The notes below the pieces were generated by a model. The model was not told where the DNA came from. It made no database searches and saw only the letters and a list, made by a program, of their open reading frames with translations. Below are positions 24,572 through 32,195 of a stretch of 64,000 nt of DNA, piece by piece. Source of the DNA: Paenibacillus sp. R14(2021) (GTDB taxonomy: Bacteria > Bacillota > Bacilli > Paenibacillales > Paenibacillaceae); assembly GCF_019431355.1 (NCBI RefSeq), contig NZ_CP080269.1:5451001-5515000 (forward strand), read 5' to 3'. The first letter of the stretch is position 1. Every line of letters starts with the position of its first letter. Both the position numbers and the translations under genes were made by a program.

Positions 24572-25483
24572 ATGACGACGGAGTCGAAAGTATGCACGGC
24601 TTGCGGCAAGGAGAAGCCCTTGTCCGCATTCGCGAAACGTGCAGGAAGCAGCAGCCGGCGCGGAACTTGCCGCACGTGCATCCGCAGGCGCAAGCAGCAG
24701 CCGGATGACGGCGGATTAAAGGCTGCCGAAGTGAATGGCAGCGAAGATGAGGCTGCGGGCGAGAGAACGGAACTGGGAGTGGAGCAGGAGACAGTTGAAA
24801 TCGCTGCCATGCCTCCGAAACGGCGCAAACGCAAACGTAAGCGTAAGCGCGGCGGTAGCAAAGCTTCAGCAGGGCAGCATTCCGCTGAAGAACAAGCGGA
24901 TGGTGCAGAATCGATCGAAGACGCAGCTGAAACCGCCGTGACGAGTACGGCGGCTGTAAATGAGCAGCCATCCCGCGTGCGTAAGCGCAAGCAGCGGCGC
25001 CGCAAACGCAGCCATGCGAACGCGAAGCAGGAGAAGGCTGAAGCGGGCGAAGCACCCGCGGCCGTCAGACCACCTGACCGGAAGATCGTCCCAATCAAAG
25101 GGAAATTTACGTACAAAACATCCATTCTAAACGACCGGGGCCGCGGGGTAATTCGGCTGCGCGGCCATCGCGAAACCGGCAAGCGCTGGTCGACGGACAT
25201 TCCCACGGAAATGGCTGTCCGCATGGTCGAAGAAGGAGCCGCGGGCATCATCCACCCCGGGCTTATCCACAAGCTTTATACGAAAACGGATTTCCGGCTG
25301 CTCGTGCTGCAGCGAGACAATTATATTTGCCGGTATTGCGGCCAGTTCGGCGATACGATCGACCATGTTATGCCGAAATCAAAGGGCGGATTATCCTCGC
25401 CGATGAACTGCGTCTGCGCCTGCGCGGACTGCAATTTGAAGAAGGCAGACAGCCTGGATTTTGTATACGATGAAATCACCTAA
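24572..25483 (+). CDS. HNH endonuclease-family protein with N-terminal zinc finger and basic linker
   Basis: A 303-residue protein with three visible parts. The first is a small zinc finger with C8/C11 and C33/C36. The second is a long low-complexity linker with two strongly basic tracts (KRRKRKRKRKRGG near 90-100; RKRKQRRRKR near 140). The third is a C-terminal HNH nuclease module, CRYCG...TIDHVMPKSKGG...N...CADCNLKK. The HNH part resembles short Firmicute RRXRR/HNH proteins that pair CxxC with a DHxxPxSKGG motif. It stands alone, with no methylase or second nuclease, so a restriction role is not indicated. The start ATG has GGAGCG upstream. Confidence 0.82.
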   Translation: MTTESKVCTACGKEKPLSAFAKRAGSSSRRGTCRTCIRRRKQQPDDGGLKAAEVNGSEDEAAGERTELGVEQETVEIAAMPPKRRKRKRKRKRGGSKASAGQHSAEEQADGAESIEDAAETAVTSTAAVNEQPSRVRKRKQRRRKRSHANAKQEKAEAGEAPAAVRPPDRKIVPIKGKFTYKTSILNDRGRGVIRLRGHRETGKRWSTDIPTEMAVRMVEEGAAGIIHPGLIHKLYTKTDFRLLVLQRDNYICRYCGQFGDTIDHVMPKSKGGLSSPMNCVCACADCNLKKADSLDFVYDEIT

Positions 25484-25599
25484 ATGCGGCAATCACCGCG
25501 ACGTGGAAGATTTTATGCGATGAAATGCGTATTCTTCCGTGATAACATGGGTGGCGTCGGAAAAACGTCACACACTTTTACTCACGAGGAGGATTTTTC

Positions 25600-26313
25600 A
25601 TGAAGATGCAAACCGTTCGAACAGGTGTCGCTGGCTTACTCGCAGTTGGTATCATTGCGTTTGGTGGTGGAGCAGCACTGCAGAAGGCCGAAGCAGCCTC
25701 CGTGAACACCACCGTTACGTACAAAGTGATTGCGAACGATACGCTGTACCAAATTGCCAAGAAATATGGCATCAACCTGAACACGCTGCTCGCAGCCAAT
25801 CCGGCGATCGCCAACCCGAATTTCATCTGGCCGGGCATGACGCTGCATGCTCCCGTAAGCGGTAACAATGGCGGCGGCTCGCCTACCGGCGGAGGCAGTG
25901 TTCCGGCCGGCGGTTCCTCGAACACGGGGACAAGCGTGACGGACAAGAGTACATTCGCTTCGCAAGTCGTGTCCTTAGTCAACAAGGAACGGGCAAATGC
26001 CGGACTGTCTGCGCTGAAGCCCAATTCGCTGCTGAATAAAGTTGCGCTCGACAAGGCCAAAGACATGTATGCCAACAACTATTTCGACCATAATTCGCCG
26101 ACCTACGGTTCTCCGTTTGATATGATGCGTGCTTATGGCGTCACTTATTCCTATGCGGGCGAGAATATCGCCAAGGGACAGCGCACCCCGCAGGAGGTCA
26201 TGAAAGCCTGGATGAACAGCCCCGGTCACAAAGCGAACATCCTGAACAGCCATTATGGCAAAATCGGCGTCGCTTATTATAACGGGGAATGGGTGCAGGA
26301 ATTCACTTCCTAA
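25600..26313 (+). CDS. Secreted LysM-CAP domain protein (SafA/YkwD-like)
   Basis: A 237-residue secreted protein. Signal peptide with cleavage after AEA (about residue 32), one LysM peptidoglycan-binding repeat (TYKVIANDTLYQIAKKYGI...), a Gly/Ser-rich linker, then a CAP domain (FDHNSPTYGSPFDMM; SPGHKANILN). LysM should hold it on peptidoglycan or cortex. GAGGAGG precedes the ATG by seven bases. It is a paralogue of the CAP protein at 20534-21421, with a different anchoring module. Confidence 0.92.
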   Translation: MKMQTVRTGVAGLLAVGIIAFGGGAALQKAEAASVNTTVTYKVIANDTLYQIAKKYGINLNTLLAANPAIANPNFIWPGMTLHAPVSGNNGGGSPTGGGSVPAGGSSNTGTSVTDKSTFASQVVSLVNKERANAGLSALKPNSLLNKVALDKAKDMYANNYFDHNSPTYGSPFDMMRAYGVTYSYAGENIAKGQRTPQEVMKAWMNSPGHKANILNSHYGKIGVAYYNGEWVQEFTS

Positions 26314-26332
26314 CTAATAAGCATTTTGAATG

Positions 26333-26359
26333 AGACGGCCGTCCTGCGGTCGTCTTTTT
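26333..26359 (+). terminator. Terminator of the LysM-CAP gene
   Basis: AGACGGCCG pairs with CGGTCGTCT around TCCTG, followed by TTTTG. Confidence 0.88.
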
Positions 26360-26365
26360 GTTTGC

Positions 26366-26394
26366 TTGACGGTCATATTACGGTCGTTTAACAT
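26366..26394 (+). promoter_or_regulatory. Sigma-A promoter of the TetR gene
   Basis: TTGACG (26366-26371), 17-base spacer, TAACAT (26389-26394). Confidence 0.65.
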
Positions 26395-26395
26395 G

Positions 26396-26408
26396 TAACC
26401 ATTGGTTA
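26396..26408. promoter_or_regulatory. Palindromic operator candidate, TetR autoregulation
   Basis: TAACCA-T-TGGTTA, a perfect odd palindrome placed directly downstream of the -10 element and 22 bases before the TetR start. The position is ideal for autorepression. Confidence 0.6.
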
Positions 26409-26430
26409 TTAAGTTGGAGGCTGATGATTC

Positions 26431-27054
26431 ATGACATCGCGCAGAAAACAATTAACGGAAGATATGAAGGCCGCTATACGGCAGGCGGCAGCGGAGCTTT
26501 TTGCGGAAAGAGGCTATCCTTCTGTTACGATGCGGGAAATTGCCAAGCAGGCCGGCTGCTCCCACACGGCTATCTATTTGTATTTCAAGAATAAAGAGGA
26601 GCTGCTTCAGCAAATCGCGATTCCGTCGCTGCTCGAGCTTGAGAACGGCTTCTTGGCGGAGATGGAGAATCCGGCACTCTCGCCTATGGACAAGCTGCTG
26701 GCTGTCTGCAGACGTTATGTCGTCTTCTGTCTCAGCAACGGAAGCCTGCATACGGTCTTATTCATGTCCGGGTCCGTGCGCGTGGACGATCCTGCGCCTG
26801 CGCTTGAAATCAATGTCATCCGCAACCGATTGTTTGCGCATATGAAGGCAGCGCTGGAGCAGGCTATGCCGGGGGCTGCGACTAAGGATGCGGAAACGGC
26901 GATTAATGAAGCGCGGGTCTTGTTCTATTACATTCAGGGGTATGTCAGCACCTACACCAGCCATGAAGAACCAACGGCTTTATTATTGGAACGAATTTTG
27001 CCGATTTTTGATTTCGGCATCGTCACGCTGCTGCGCGGTATAAAATCACATTAA
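26431..27054 (+). CDS. TetR/AcrR-family transcriptional regulator
   Basis: A 207-residue regulator. N-terminal HTH: AAAELFAERGYPSVTMREIA, then AGCSHTAIYLYFKNKEELL. The C-terminal ligand domain resembles the TetR_C group found in Firmicute regulators (WHG/YttP-like). No efflux or enzyme gene is adjacent on either side, so the target beyond its own promoter is unknown. The ATG follows TTGGAGG at a long distance. Confidence 0.9.
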   Translation: MTSRRKQLTEDMKAAIRQAAAELFAERGYPSVTMREIAKQAGCSHTAIYLYFKNKEELLQQIAIPSLLELENGFLAEMENPALSPMDKLLAVCRRYVVFCLSNGSLHTVLFMSGSVRVDDPAPALEINVIRNRLFAHMKAALEQAMPGAATKDAETAINEARVLFYYIQGYVSTYTSHEEPTALLLERILPIFDFGIVTLLRGIKSH

Positions 27055-27135
27055 TTGTTTCTCATACCGAAGGGATTGACGAACGGAGAGCGAAGTAAGT
27101 ACCGTAGCTTGTTCTACTACCTACGGAGGTTGGAC

Positions 27136-28299
27136 ATGAGGCGGAGAGCCGTTTATAATAATCAGTCCCTTGCTGTGCGCGTAAAACGTCAATTGCAGCT
27201 TTCGTCGATCACGAAGGAGCCTATTTCGGAATCGGTTCCAGATACAACGAGTTACAAACGATTAATTCAATATTTACCTGAACCGATCTTCGTTCATGAT
27301 GGAAATACGATCTTTTTTACGAATCAAGCCGGTTTGAAGCTTCTCGGCACGACGGAGGCTGACATGCAGCGTGACCCGTCAATCAGTCGTTTCCTGCACC
27401 CGGATTACATTGAATTTTCCGTTGACCGCATCAAGAAGGTCATGAATACGGACGAGCCCAATGAATTTGCGCACTTCAAGGTCATCGACGTATCGGGAGA
27501 AATCATTGATGTGGAGGCTTCGAGCACCCGGATCCGCAACTATCTGGGAAAAGGAACCGTCGCTCAAAGCGTTTTTCGCGATATTCGGGAACGCAAGAAG
27601 GAAGAAGAAGCGCTGATTCAATCCGAGAAGCTGTCGGTCGTCGGTCAAATGGCGGCAGGCATCGCGCATGAAATTCGAAACCCGTTGACGTCGCTGATCG
27701 GATTTTCTAAATTTCTAAAGACCCGAATCAATAATTACCATGAATATTTTGACATTATGCTGGTGGAGCTGGATCGGATCAATACAATCGTTCAAGAGTT
27801 CATGGCACTCGCGAAGCCGCAGGCTAACCAGTTCCGCAGACATGATCTGATCAAAACCATCCAAAGCGTGCTGACGCTGCTCGAAACGCAGGCCATCATG
27901 AACAACGTCCAGCTGGTCGCCAATTACGACACGGCCGCAGCCGAGCTTCTCTGCGAGGAGAACCAGCTGAAGCAGGTTTTCGTGAATGTTATCAAGAATG
28001 CGATTGAATCCATGCCGCAGGGCGGGATCGTATCCATTGATTTGACATCGGGCGAGCTGGATGAAATCACGGTCTCCATTGCGGATCAAGGAATCGGCAT
28101 CCCCGAGAATCAGCTGTCCATGCTTGGCGGTCCGTTCTTCACGACCAAGGCGAGCGGAACCGGTCTTGGCCTCATGATTTGCTATCGGATTATCGAGGGC
28201 CATCAAGGCCGTATGGACATCAGCAGCGAGCCCGGCCAAGGTACGACGGTTACGATCGGACTGCGTAAAATGGATGTTATACATAGCGCTGAAGGGTGA
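27136..28299 (+). CDS. PAS-domain sensor histidine kinase (sporulation-kinase type)
   Basis: A 387-residue cytoplasmic kinase with no membrane helices. It has one PAS domain (about 40-165, IQYLPEPIFVHDGNTIFFTN...), HisKA with phospho-acceptor H178 in GIAHEIRNPLTSL, and an HATPase domain (N-box near KNAIESMP, G-boxes DQGIGIP and GTGLGL). An orphan PAS-HisKA kinase like this, with no response regulator beside it, matches the KinA/KinE kinases that feed the Spo0F phosphorelay; this is inference. ATG 27136 is chosen because GGAGG lies six bases upstream. Confidence 0.9.
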   Translation: MRRRAVYNNQSLAVRVKRQLQLSSITKEPISESVPDTTSYKRLIQYLPEPIFVHDGNTIFFTNQAGLKLLGTTEADMQRDPSISRFLHPDYIEFSVDRIKKVMNTDEPNEFAHFKVIDVSGEIIDVEASSTRIRNYLGKGTVAQSVFRDIRERKKEEEALIQSEKLSVVGQMAAGIAHEIRNPLTSLIGFSKFLKTRINNYHEYFDIMLVELDRINTIVQEFMALAKPQANQFRRHDLIKTIQSVLTLLETQAIMNNVQLVANYDTAAAELLCEENQLKQVFVNVIKNAIESMPQGGIVSIDLTSGELDEITVSIADQGIGIPENQLSMLGGPFFTTKASGTGLGLMICYRIIEGHQGRMDISSEPGQGTTVTIGLRKMDVIHSAEG

Positions 28300-28344
28300 T
28301 GGTGGCATTTACCGCTAGGATGAGTACGATCCCTGTGCTATTCT

Positions 28345-28537
28345 ATTAGGCGAGCCGAAACGTTTTACGTACGGGGGATCTTTTTGGGGCAGGTCATGCT
28401 GCTCCGGCCCAGTCATTTGATGACCATCACATGGCGGGTTGATTGCGCTCTGGCGCTGGGGTGAATCGCATTTATATGCGTAGGGTTGAACTCCTCAATC
28501 CGAATCCGACAACTAACCTCGTAGGCCGCATGCGAAG
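28345..28537 (+). promoter_or_regulatory. c-di-AMP riboswitch (ydaO/yuaA type)
   Basis: The leader contains the conserved ydaO blocks in order: CGGGGGATC (28372-28380), GGGGTGAATCGCA (28458-28470), TAGGGTTG, then CCGAATCCGACAACTAACC and CTCGTAGGC (ending near 28525). In the family the last block pairs with the 5' end to close P1. Boundaries are approximate. Such elements switch expression off when c-di-AMP is high and often control cell-wall or K+ genes. The LysM-3D gene starts about 105 bases downstream. The rest of the 28300-28642 gap shows nothing else I can name. Confidence 0.85.
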
Positions 28538-28642
28538 AACGACAGTCAGCTGATTTTCTATGGCGGTTGTCATTCTAGCGATGACGGAATATTCCTGATT
28601 ATTTGGGTGTAGTCCGTAAATCTTAAGGAGGCTACTTAGAAC

Positions 28643-29323
28643 ATGATGAAACACTGGAAGAAAGGCGTTGTTACTGCAGCGCTTAGCATTGCTATTTTGT
28701 CCCAAGGCGTTACGGCACATGCCTCGTCGCTGTATAAAGCGAAGGATTCCGATACGTTCTGGAAATTGTCCGCTCAGTTCGGCGTTTCCGTTGCGCAGCT
28801 GAAGGCAGCGAATCCCGGCGTCAACGCGAACAATATCTACCAGGGCTTAAGCATTGTTATTCCATCCTCCGTAACGCCGAAAGCTGCCCCGGCGGCGGTT
28901 AAAGCGTCCAAGGTGCATGCAGCTTCGATCGGCAGCGAAGTAAGTTTGAACGCGGTCGACCGCGTTCAGGAGAAAATTACGATTAGCGGCAGAACGTACG
29001 ATTTCTCGGACGTGGTGCAGGTGAAAGCCAGCGCTTATACGGCAGCGGCCGAAGAGAACGGCAATTGGGGCGCAGTGGATTATTTTGGAAATCCGCTTAA
29101 GCTTGGCACAATCGCAGTAGATCCGAAAGTCATTCCGATGGGGAGTAAAGTGTTTGTTACAGGCTATGACCATGACGGATTGCCTGTAGGCGGGATGCTT
29201 GCGATTGCATCAGACCAAGGCGGGGCGATAAAAGGGGACCGAATCGATATTTTCCTTCCGCAATCTCGAGCAAAGGCTAGTTCGTTCGGATTTCAATACG
29301 TGAAGGTTTTTGTTCTTGAATAG
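28643..29323 (+). CDS. Secreted LysM-3D domain protein (YuiC/YocH-like)
   Basis: A 226-residue secreted protein. Signal peptide ending in AHA (about 28), one LysM repeat (YKAKDSDTFWKLSAQFGV), a short linker, then a C-terminal 3D domain with its three catalytic aspartates: VDPKVIPMGSK, ASDQGGAIKG and DRIDIF. The 3D fold is that of lytic transglycosylases (YocH, MltA-like), so it probably cuts or remodels peptidoglycan. AAGGAGG precedes the ATG. Its c-di-AMP riboswitch ties it to turgor and wall homeostasis. Confidence 0.93.
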   Translation: MMKHWKKGVVTAALSIAILSQGVTAHASSLYKAKDSDTFWKLSAQFGVSVAQLKAANPGVNANNIYQGLSIVIPSSVTPKAAPAAVKASKVHAASIGSEVSLNAVDRVQEKITISGRTYDFSDVVQVKASAYTAAAEENGNWGAVDYFGNPLKLGTIAVDPKVIPMGSKVFVTGYDHDGLPVGGMLAIASDQGGAIKGDRIDIFLPQSRAKASSFGFQYVKVFVLE

Positions 29324-29343
29324 AATTATCGTATCGTCTTTTG

Positions 29344-29372
29344 AAACGGCAGCCCGCATGGGCTGCCGTTTT
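29344..29372 (+). terminator. Terminator of the LysM-3D gene
   Basis: AAACGGCAGCCC pairs with GGGCTGCCGTTT around GCAT, followed by TC. It can also serve the convergent deacetylase gene. Confidence 0.85.
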
Positions 29373-29393
29373 CGCGATTGCGGTCTGTGCCGC

Positions 29394-30260
29394 CTAGCGG
29401 CTGGCGCTCTGTCCGAGGAGCTCCGGCAGCGTTACGATCTGATAGCCTTTACTTTGCAGCAATTTAATAAGGCGGGGCAGCGCTGCAAGCGTGCCCGAGA
29501 GATCTTGTCCTTCCCCGCCGCCGGCATGCTGGAGAATGATGGAGCCGGGCTGGAGCGTTTTTTTGATGTTAATTAGAATCTTATTACTGTCCAGGCTGCG
29601 CCAATCCTGAGAGTCGACGTCCCAGTTCACGACAATATAGCCTTTGCTTCTCAGCCATTCCACCTGCTCGGGCATGATCTCCCCGTAAGGCGGGCGTACA
29701 TAGCGCGGACTGTAGCCTGCAAGCGGCCGAATAATGTATTCGGTCCGCGTGATCTGCTGCTGCAGCGTAAGAAGCGAAACACGGGAGAAGACCGGATGAT
29801 TATAGGAATGATTTCCGATAATATGTCCTTCGCTGCGCATGCGTTTCACGAGGGCCGGGTAAGCATCGGCTCGTTGTCCGACGACGAAGAAGGTGGCTTT
29901 TACCTTGAAGCGGGCCAACGTTTCGAGCACCTGCGGCGTATATTTCGGATCAGGTACATCGTCGAACGTAAGCGCGACCTTGCGGTCACGGCGCGGACCC
30001 CAGATGACGAATGAACCTGGATAACGCTGCTGCAGGGCAACCCATGAGATCGGCTTCGATCGGCTTCGCTTTTTTTTGACGAACTGCCTTGCTTCGGAGA
30101 CGGACGCTTCAGACGACTCAGGCGCCATTCGTATAGGATGAAGGCTTCCAGCATGTAGATCCGCCTTAGCACCGGCTTCCTGACGCCCGTGAACGAAGCA
30201 GAGCGCTGTCAAAGTTAGTAGCAGTATTGCGGTTTTACGCACGCGATTCCACCGTTGCAT
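29394..30260 (-). CDS. Secreted polysaccharide deacetylase (NodB homology, CE4)
   Basis: A 288-residue exported CE4 deacetylase. Signal segment at residues 9-27. The five motifs are readable: ALTFDDVPDP (motif 1, catalytic Asp pair), GNHSYNHP (metal histidines), RPPYGE, DVDSQDW and ILQHAGG. It removes N- or O-acetyl groups from peptidoglycan or chitin-like glycans. ATG 30260 is chosen because GGAGGG lies seven bases upstream; longer readings to 30341 lack a ribosome site. It is divergent from the acetyl esterase gene. Confidence 0.93.
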   Translation of the reverse strand: MQRWNRVRKTAILLLTLTALCFVHGRQEAGAKADLHAGSLHPIRMAPESSEASVSEARQFVKKKRSRSKPISWVALQQRYPGSFVIWGPRRDRKVALTFDDVPDPKYTPQVLETLARFKVKATFFVVGQRADAYPALVKRMRSEGHIIGNHSYNHPVFSRVSLLTLQQQITRTEYIIRPLAGYSPRYVRPPYGEIMPEQVEWLRSKGYIVVNWDVDSQDWRSLDSNKILINIKKTLQPGSIILQHAGGGEGQDLSGTLAALPRLIKLLQSKGYQIVTLPELLGQSASR

Positions 30261-30417
30261 GGTCTTCCCTCCATCGATTAACATGCTGCAGCGCTTCGCC
30301 ATCATTTTGCCCTCAATGCCCTCGATCATGCACCAATACACGAAAACTTACCCTTTACAGCGCCGCTTTTACGTTCTAACATGGAAAAGAATAATGACTC
30401 GTAAAGGGGAAGAGGAC

Positions 30418-31380
30418 ATGCCAGCCATCGATATGCCGATTCATGAATTGCAAGCGTATTCAGGAATTAACCCGCGCCCTGTCGATTTTGATGCTTATTG
30501 GGAGCGTGCACTGAATGAAATGCGTCAGGTGGACGCTGCGATCGAGCTTGTGCCAAGCGAATTTCAGACGCCGGCGGCGGAATGCTTCGACCTCTATTTC
30601 ACCGGCGTCAGAGGCGCGCGCATCCATGTGAAATACGCGCGCCCACGCGGCGCGGAGCAGCCCCATCCTGCAGTCGTGCAATTTCACGGCTATACGGCAA
30701 ATGCCGGAGACTGGGCGGATAAGCTGAGCTTGGTATCGCTCGGCTACTCGGTGTTTGCCATGGATTGCCGCGGCCAAGGCGGTTATTCCGAGGACGCTGG
30801 CAGCGTGAAAGGAAACACACATAATGGGCATATTATCCGCGGGTTGGACGATCACCCGGATCAGCTGCTGTTCCGCCATATTTTCCTCGACTGCGCGCAG
30901 CTGGCGGGAATTGCGTTAAACAGCACGGAGGTCGATCCTGCGCATGTATATGCCATGGGCGGCTCGCAGGGCGGAGCGCTTACGATTGCATGCGCTGCGC
31001 TTGAGCCGAGAGTGTCCAAGCTTGCGCCGGTATTCCCGTTCCTCAGCGATTACCGCCGCGTGTGGGAAATGGATCTCGATAGAGACGCTTATGCGGAGCT
31101 GCGCACCTTCTTCCGTCATTTCGATCCGCAGCATGAGCGGGAAGAGGAGATCTTTACGAAGCTTGGCTATATCGACATTCAGTTCCTGGCGAACCGCATT
31201 GAGGGCGAGGTGCTTATGGGCGTTGGCTTGATGGATACCATCTGCCCGCCGTCTACGCAGTTTGCCGCGTATAACAAAATAACGGCAGCTAAGCGGCTGG
31301 AGATCTATCCGGATTTCGGCCATGAAGGCCTGCCGGGCTTTAACGACAAGGTCATTCGGTTTTTCCTAGGCACGTATTAA
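30418..31380 (+). CDS. CE7-family acetyl xylan esterase / cephalosporin-C deacetylase
   Basis: A 320-residue alpha/beta hydrolase of the CE7 family (usual length 318-325). The triad is visible: S183 in GGSQGG, D273 in GLMDTICPP and H302 in FGHEG. The family signature RGQGGYSED is also present. It is cytoplasmic and removes acetyl groups from imported xylo-oligosaccharides or related sugars. Start ATG 30418 follows AAGGGGAAGAGG. It forms an operon with the SGNH esterase 16 bases downstream. Confidence 0.95.
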   Translation: MPAIDMPIHELQAYSGINPRPVDFDAYWERALNEMRQVDAAIELVPSEFQTPAAECFDLYFTGVRGARIHVKYARPRGAEQPHPAVVQFHGYTANAGDWADKLSLVSLGYSVFAMDCRGQGGYSEDAGSVKGNTHNGHIIRGLDDHPDQLLFRHIFLDCAQLAGIALNSTEVDPAHVYAMGGSQGGALTIACAALEPRVSKLAPVFPFLSDYRRVWEMDLDRDAYAELRTFFRHFDPQHEREEEIFTKLGYIDIQFLANRIEGEVLMGVGLMDTICPPSTQFAAYNKITAAKRLEIYPDFGHEGLPGFNDKVIRFFLGTY

Positions 31381-31396
31381 GAGGAGGCTGCGCAGA

Positions 31397-32056
31397 ATGA
31401 AGATTGGAAAGAACGAGAAGCTGGTCATGATCGGGGATTCCATCACGGATTGCAATCGGGCAAGACCCGTCGGGGAAGGCTTGTTCGATGCAATTGGTAA
31501 AGGCTATGTCGGCATCGTGGACGCGCTCCTCACTTCAACTTACCCGGAGCTGGGCATTCGTGTCGTCAACATGGGCATCAGCGGCAACAATGTTCGGGAT
31601 TTGAAGGAACGCTGGCAAACCGACGTGCTTGATTTGAAGCCGGATTGGCTCTCCATTATGATCGGAACCAATGACGTATGGCGTCAATTCGACACGCCGA
31701 CGATCACGGAATCGCATGTGTATCTGGAAGAGTATGAGGCTGTCCTAGATACGCTTGTCGCGAAGACCAATCCGCAGCTGAAAGGACTGGTTCTGATGAC
31801 GCCGTTCTTCATCGAGTCCAATCCGAATGATGCGATGCGTGCGAAGATGGATCTTTACGGAGCAGCCGTAAGACGCATCGCCGCGAAGTACGATGCAATA
31901 GTCGTGGATACACAGAACGCATTCAACGAGGTGCTTGAGCACTTGTATTCCGGTACGCTTGCGTGGGACAGGGTTCACCCGAATCAGGCCGGCCATGCCG
32001 TACTGGCGCGCGCGTTCCTGCAAGCCATCGGCTACGATTATAACAAGAGCTTGTAA
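31397..32056 (+). CDS. SGNH/GDSL-family esterase
   Basis: A 219-residue cytoplasmic SGNH hydrolase. Block I GDSITD (Ser about 15), block II glycine in NMGISGNNV, block III GTNDVW and block V DRVHPNQAGH are all present. It is similar to rhamnogalacturonan acetylesterase/YxiM-like carbohydrate esterases. GAGGAGG precedes the ATG. Together with the CE7 enzyme upstream it makes a two-gene deacetylation operon for plant-derived oligosaccharides, by inference. Confidence 0.92.
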   Translation: MKIGKNEKLVMIGDSITDCNRARPVGEGLFDAIGKGYVGIVDALLTSTYPELGIRVVNMGISGNNVRDLKERWQTDVLDLKPDWLSIMIGTNDVWRQFDTPTITESHVYLEEYEAVLDTLVAKTNPQLKGLVLMTPFFIESNPNDAMRAKMDLYGAAVRRIAAKYDAIVVDTQNAFNEVLEHLYSGTLAWDRVHPNQAGHAVLARAFLQAIGYDYNKSL

Positions 32057-32089
32057 GCAGCAACCGCACGCATACATAGCCTGCAAATT

Positions 32090-32122
32090 AAAGCTGACCT
32101 GTAATTGGAGGTCAGCTTTTTT
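32090..32122 (+). terminator. Terminator of the esterase operon
   Basis: AAAGCTGACCT pairs with AGGTCAGCTTT around GTAATTGG, followed by TTT. Confidence 0.93.
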
Positions 32123-32140
32123 GTGGTGAGCTTCGTACGT

Positions 32141-32182
32141 CAAAAATCCCCCAACCGCCGCGTGAAGCGGAGCTGAGGGATT
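32141..32182 (-). terminator. Terminator of the chemoreceptor gene
   Basis: On the minus strand AATCCC...CCGC pairs with GCGG...GGGATT in an imperfect stem with bulges, followed by TTTTG. Confidence 0.6.
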
Positions 32183-32195
32183 AGCTTGCGTAATC

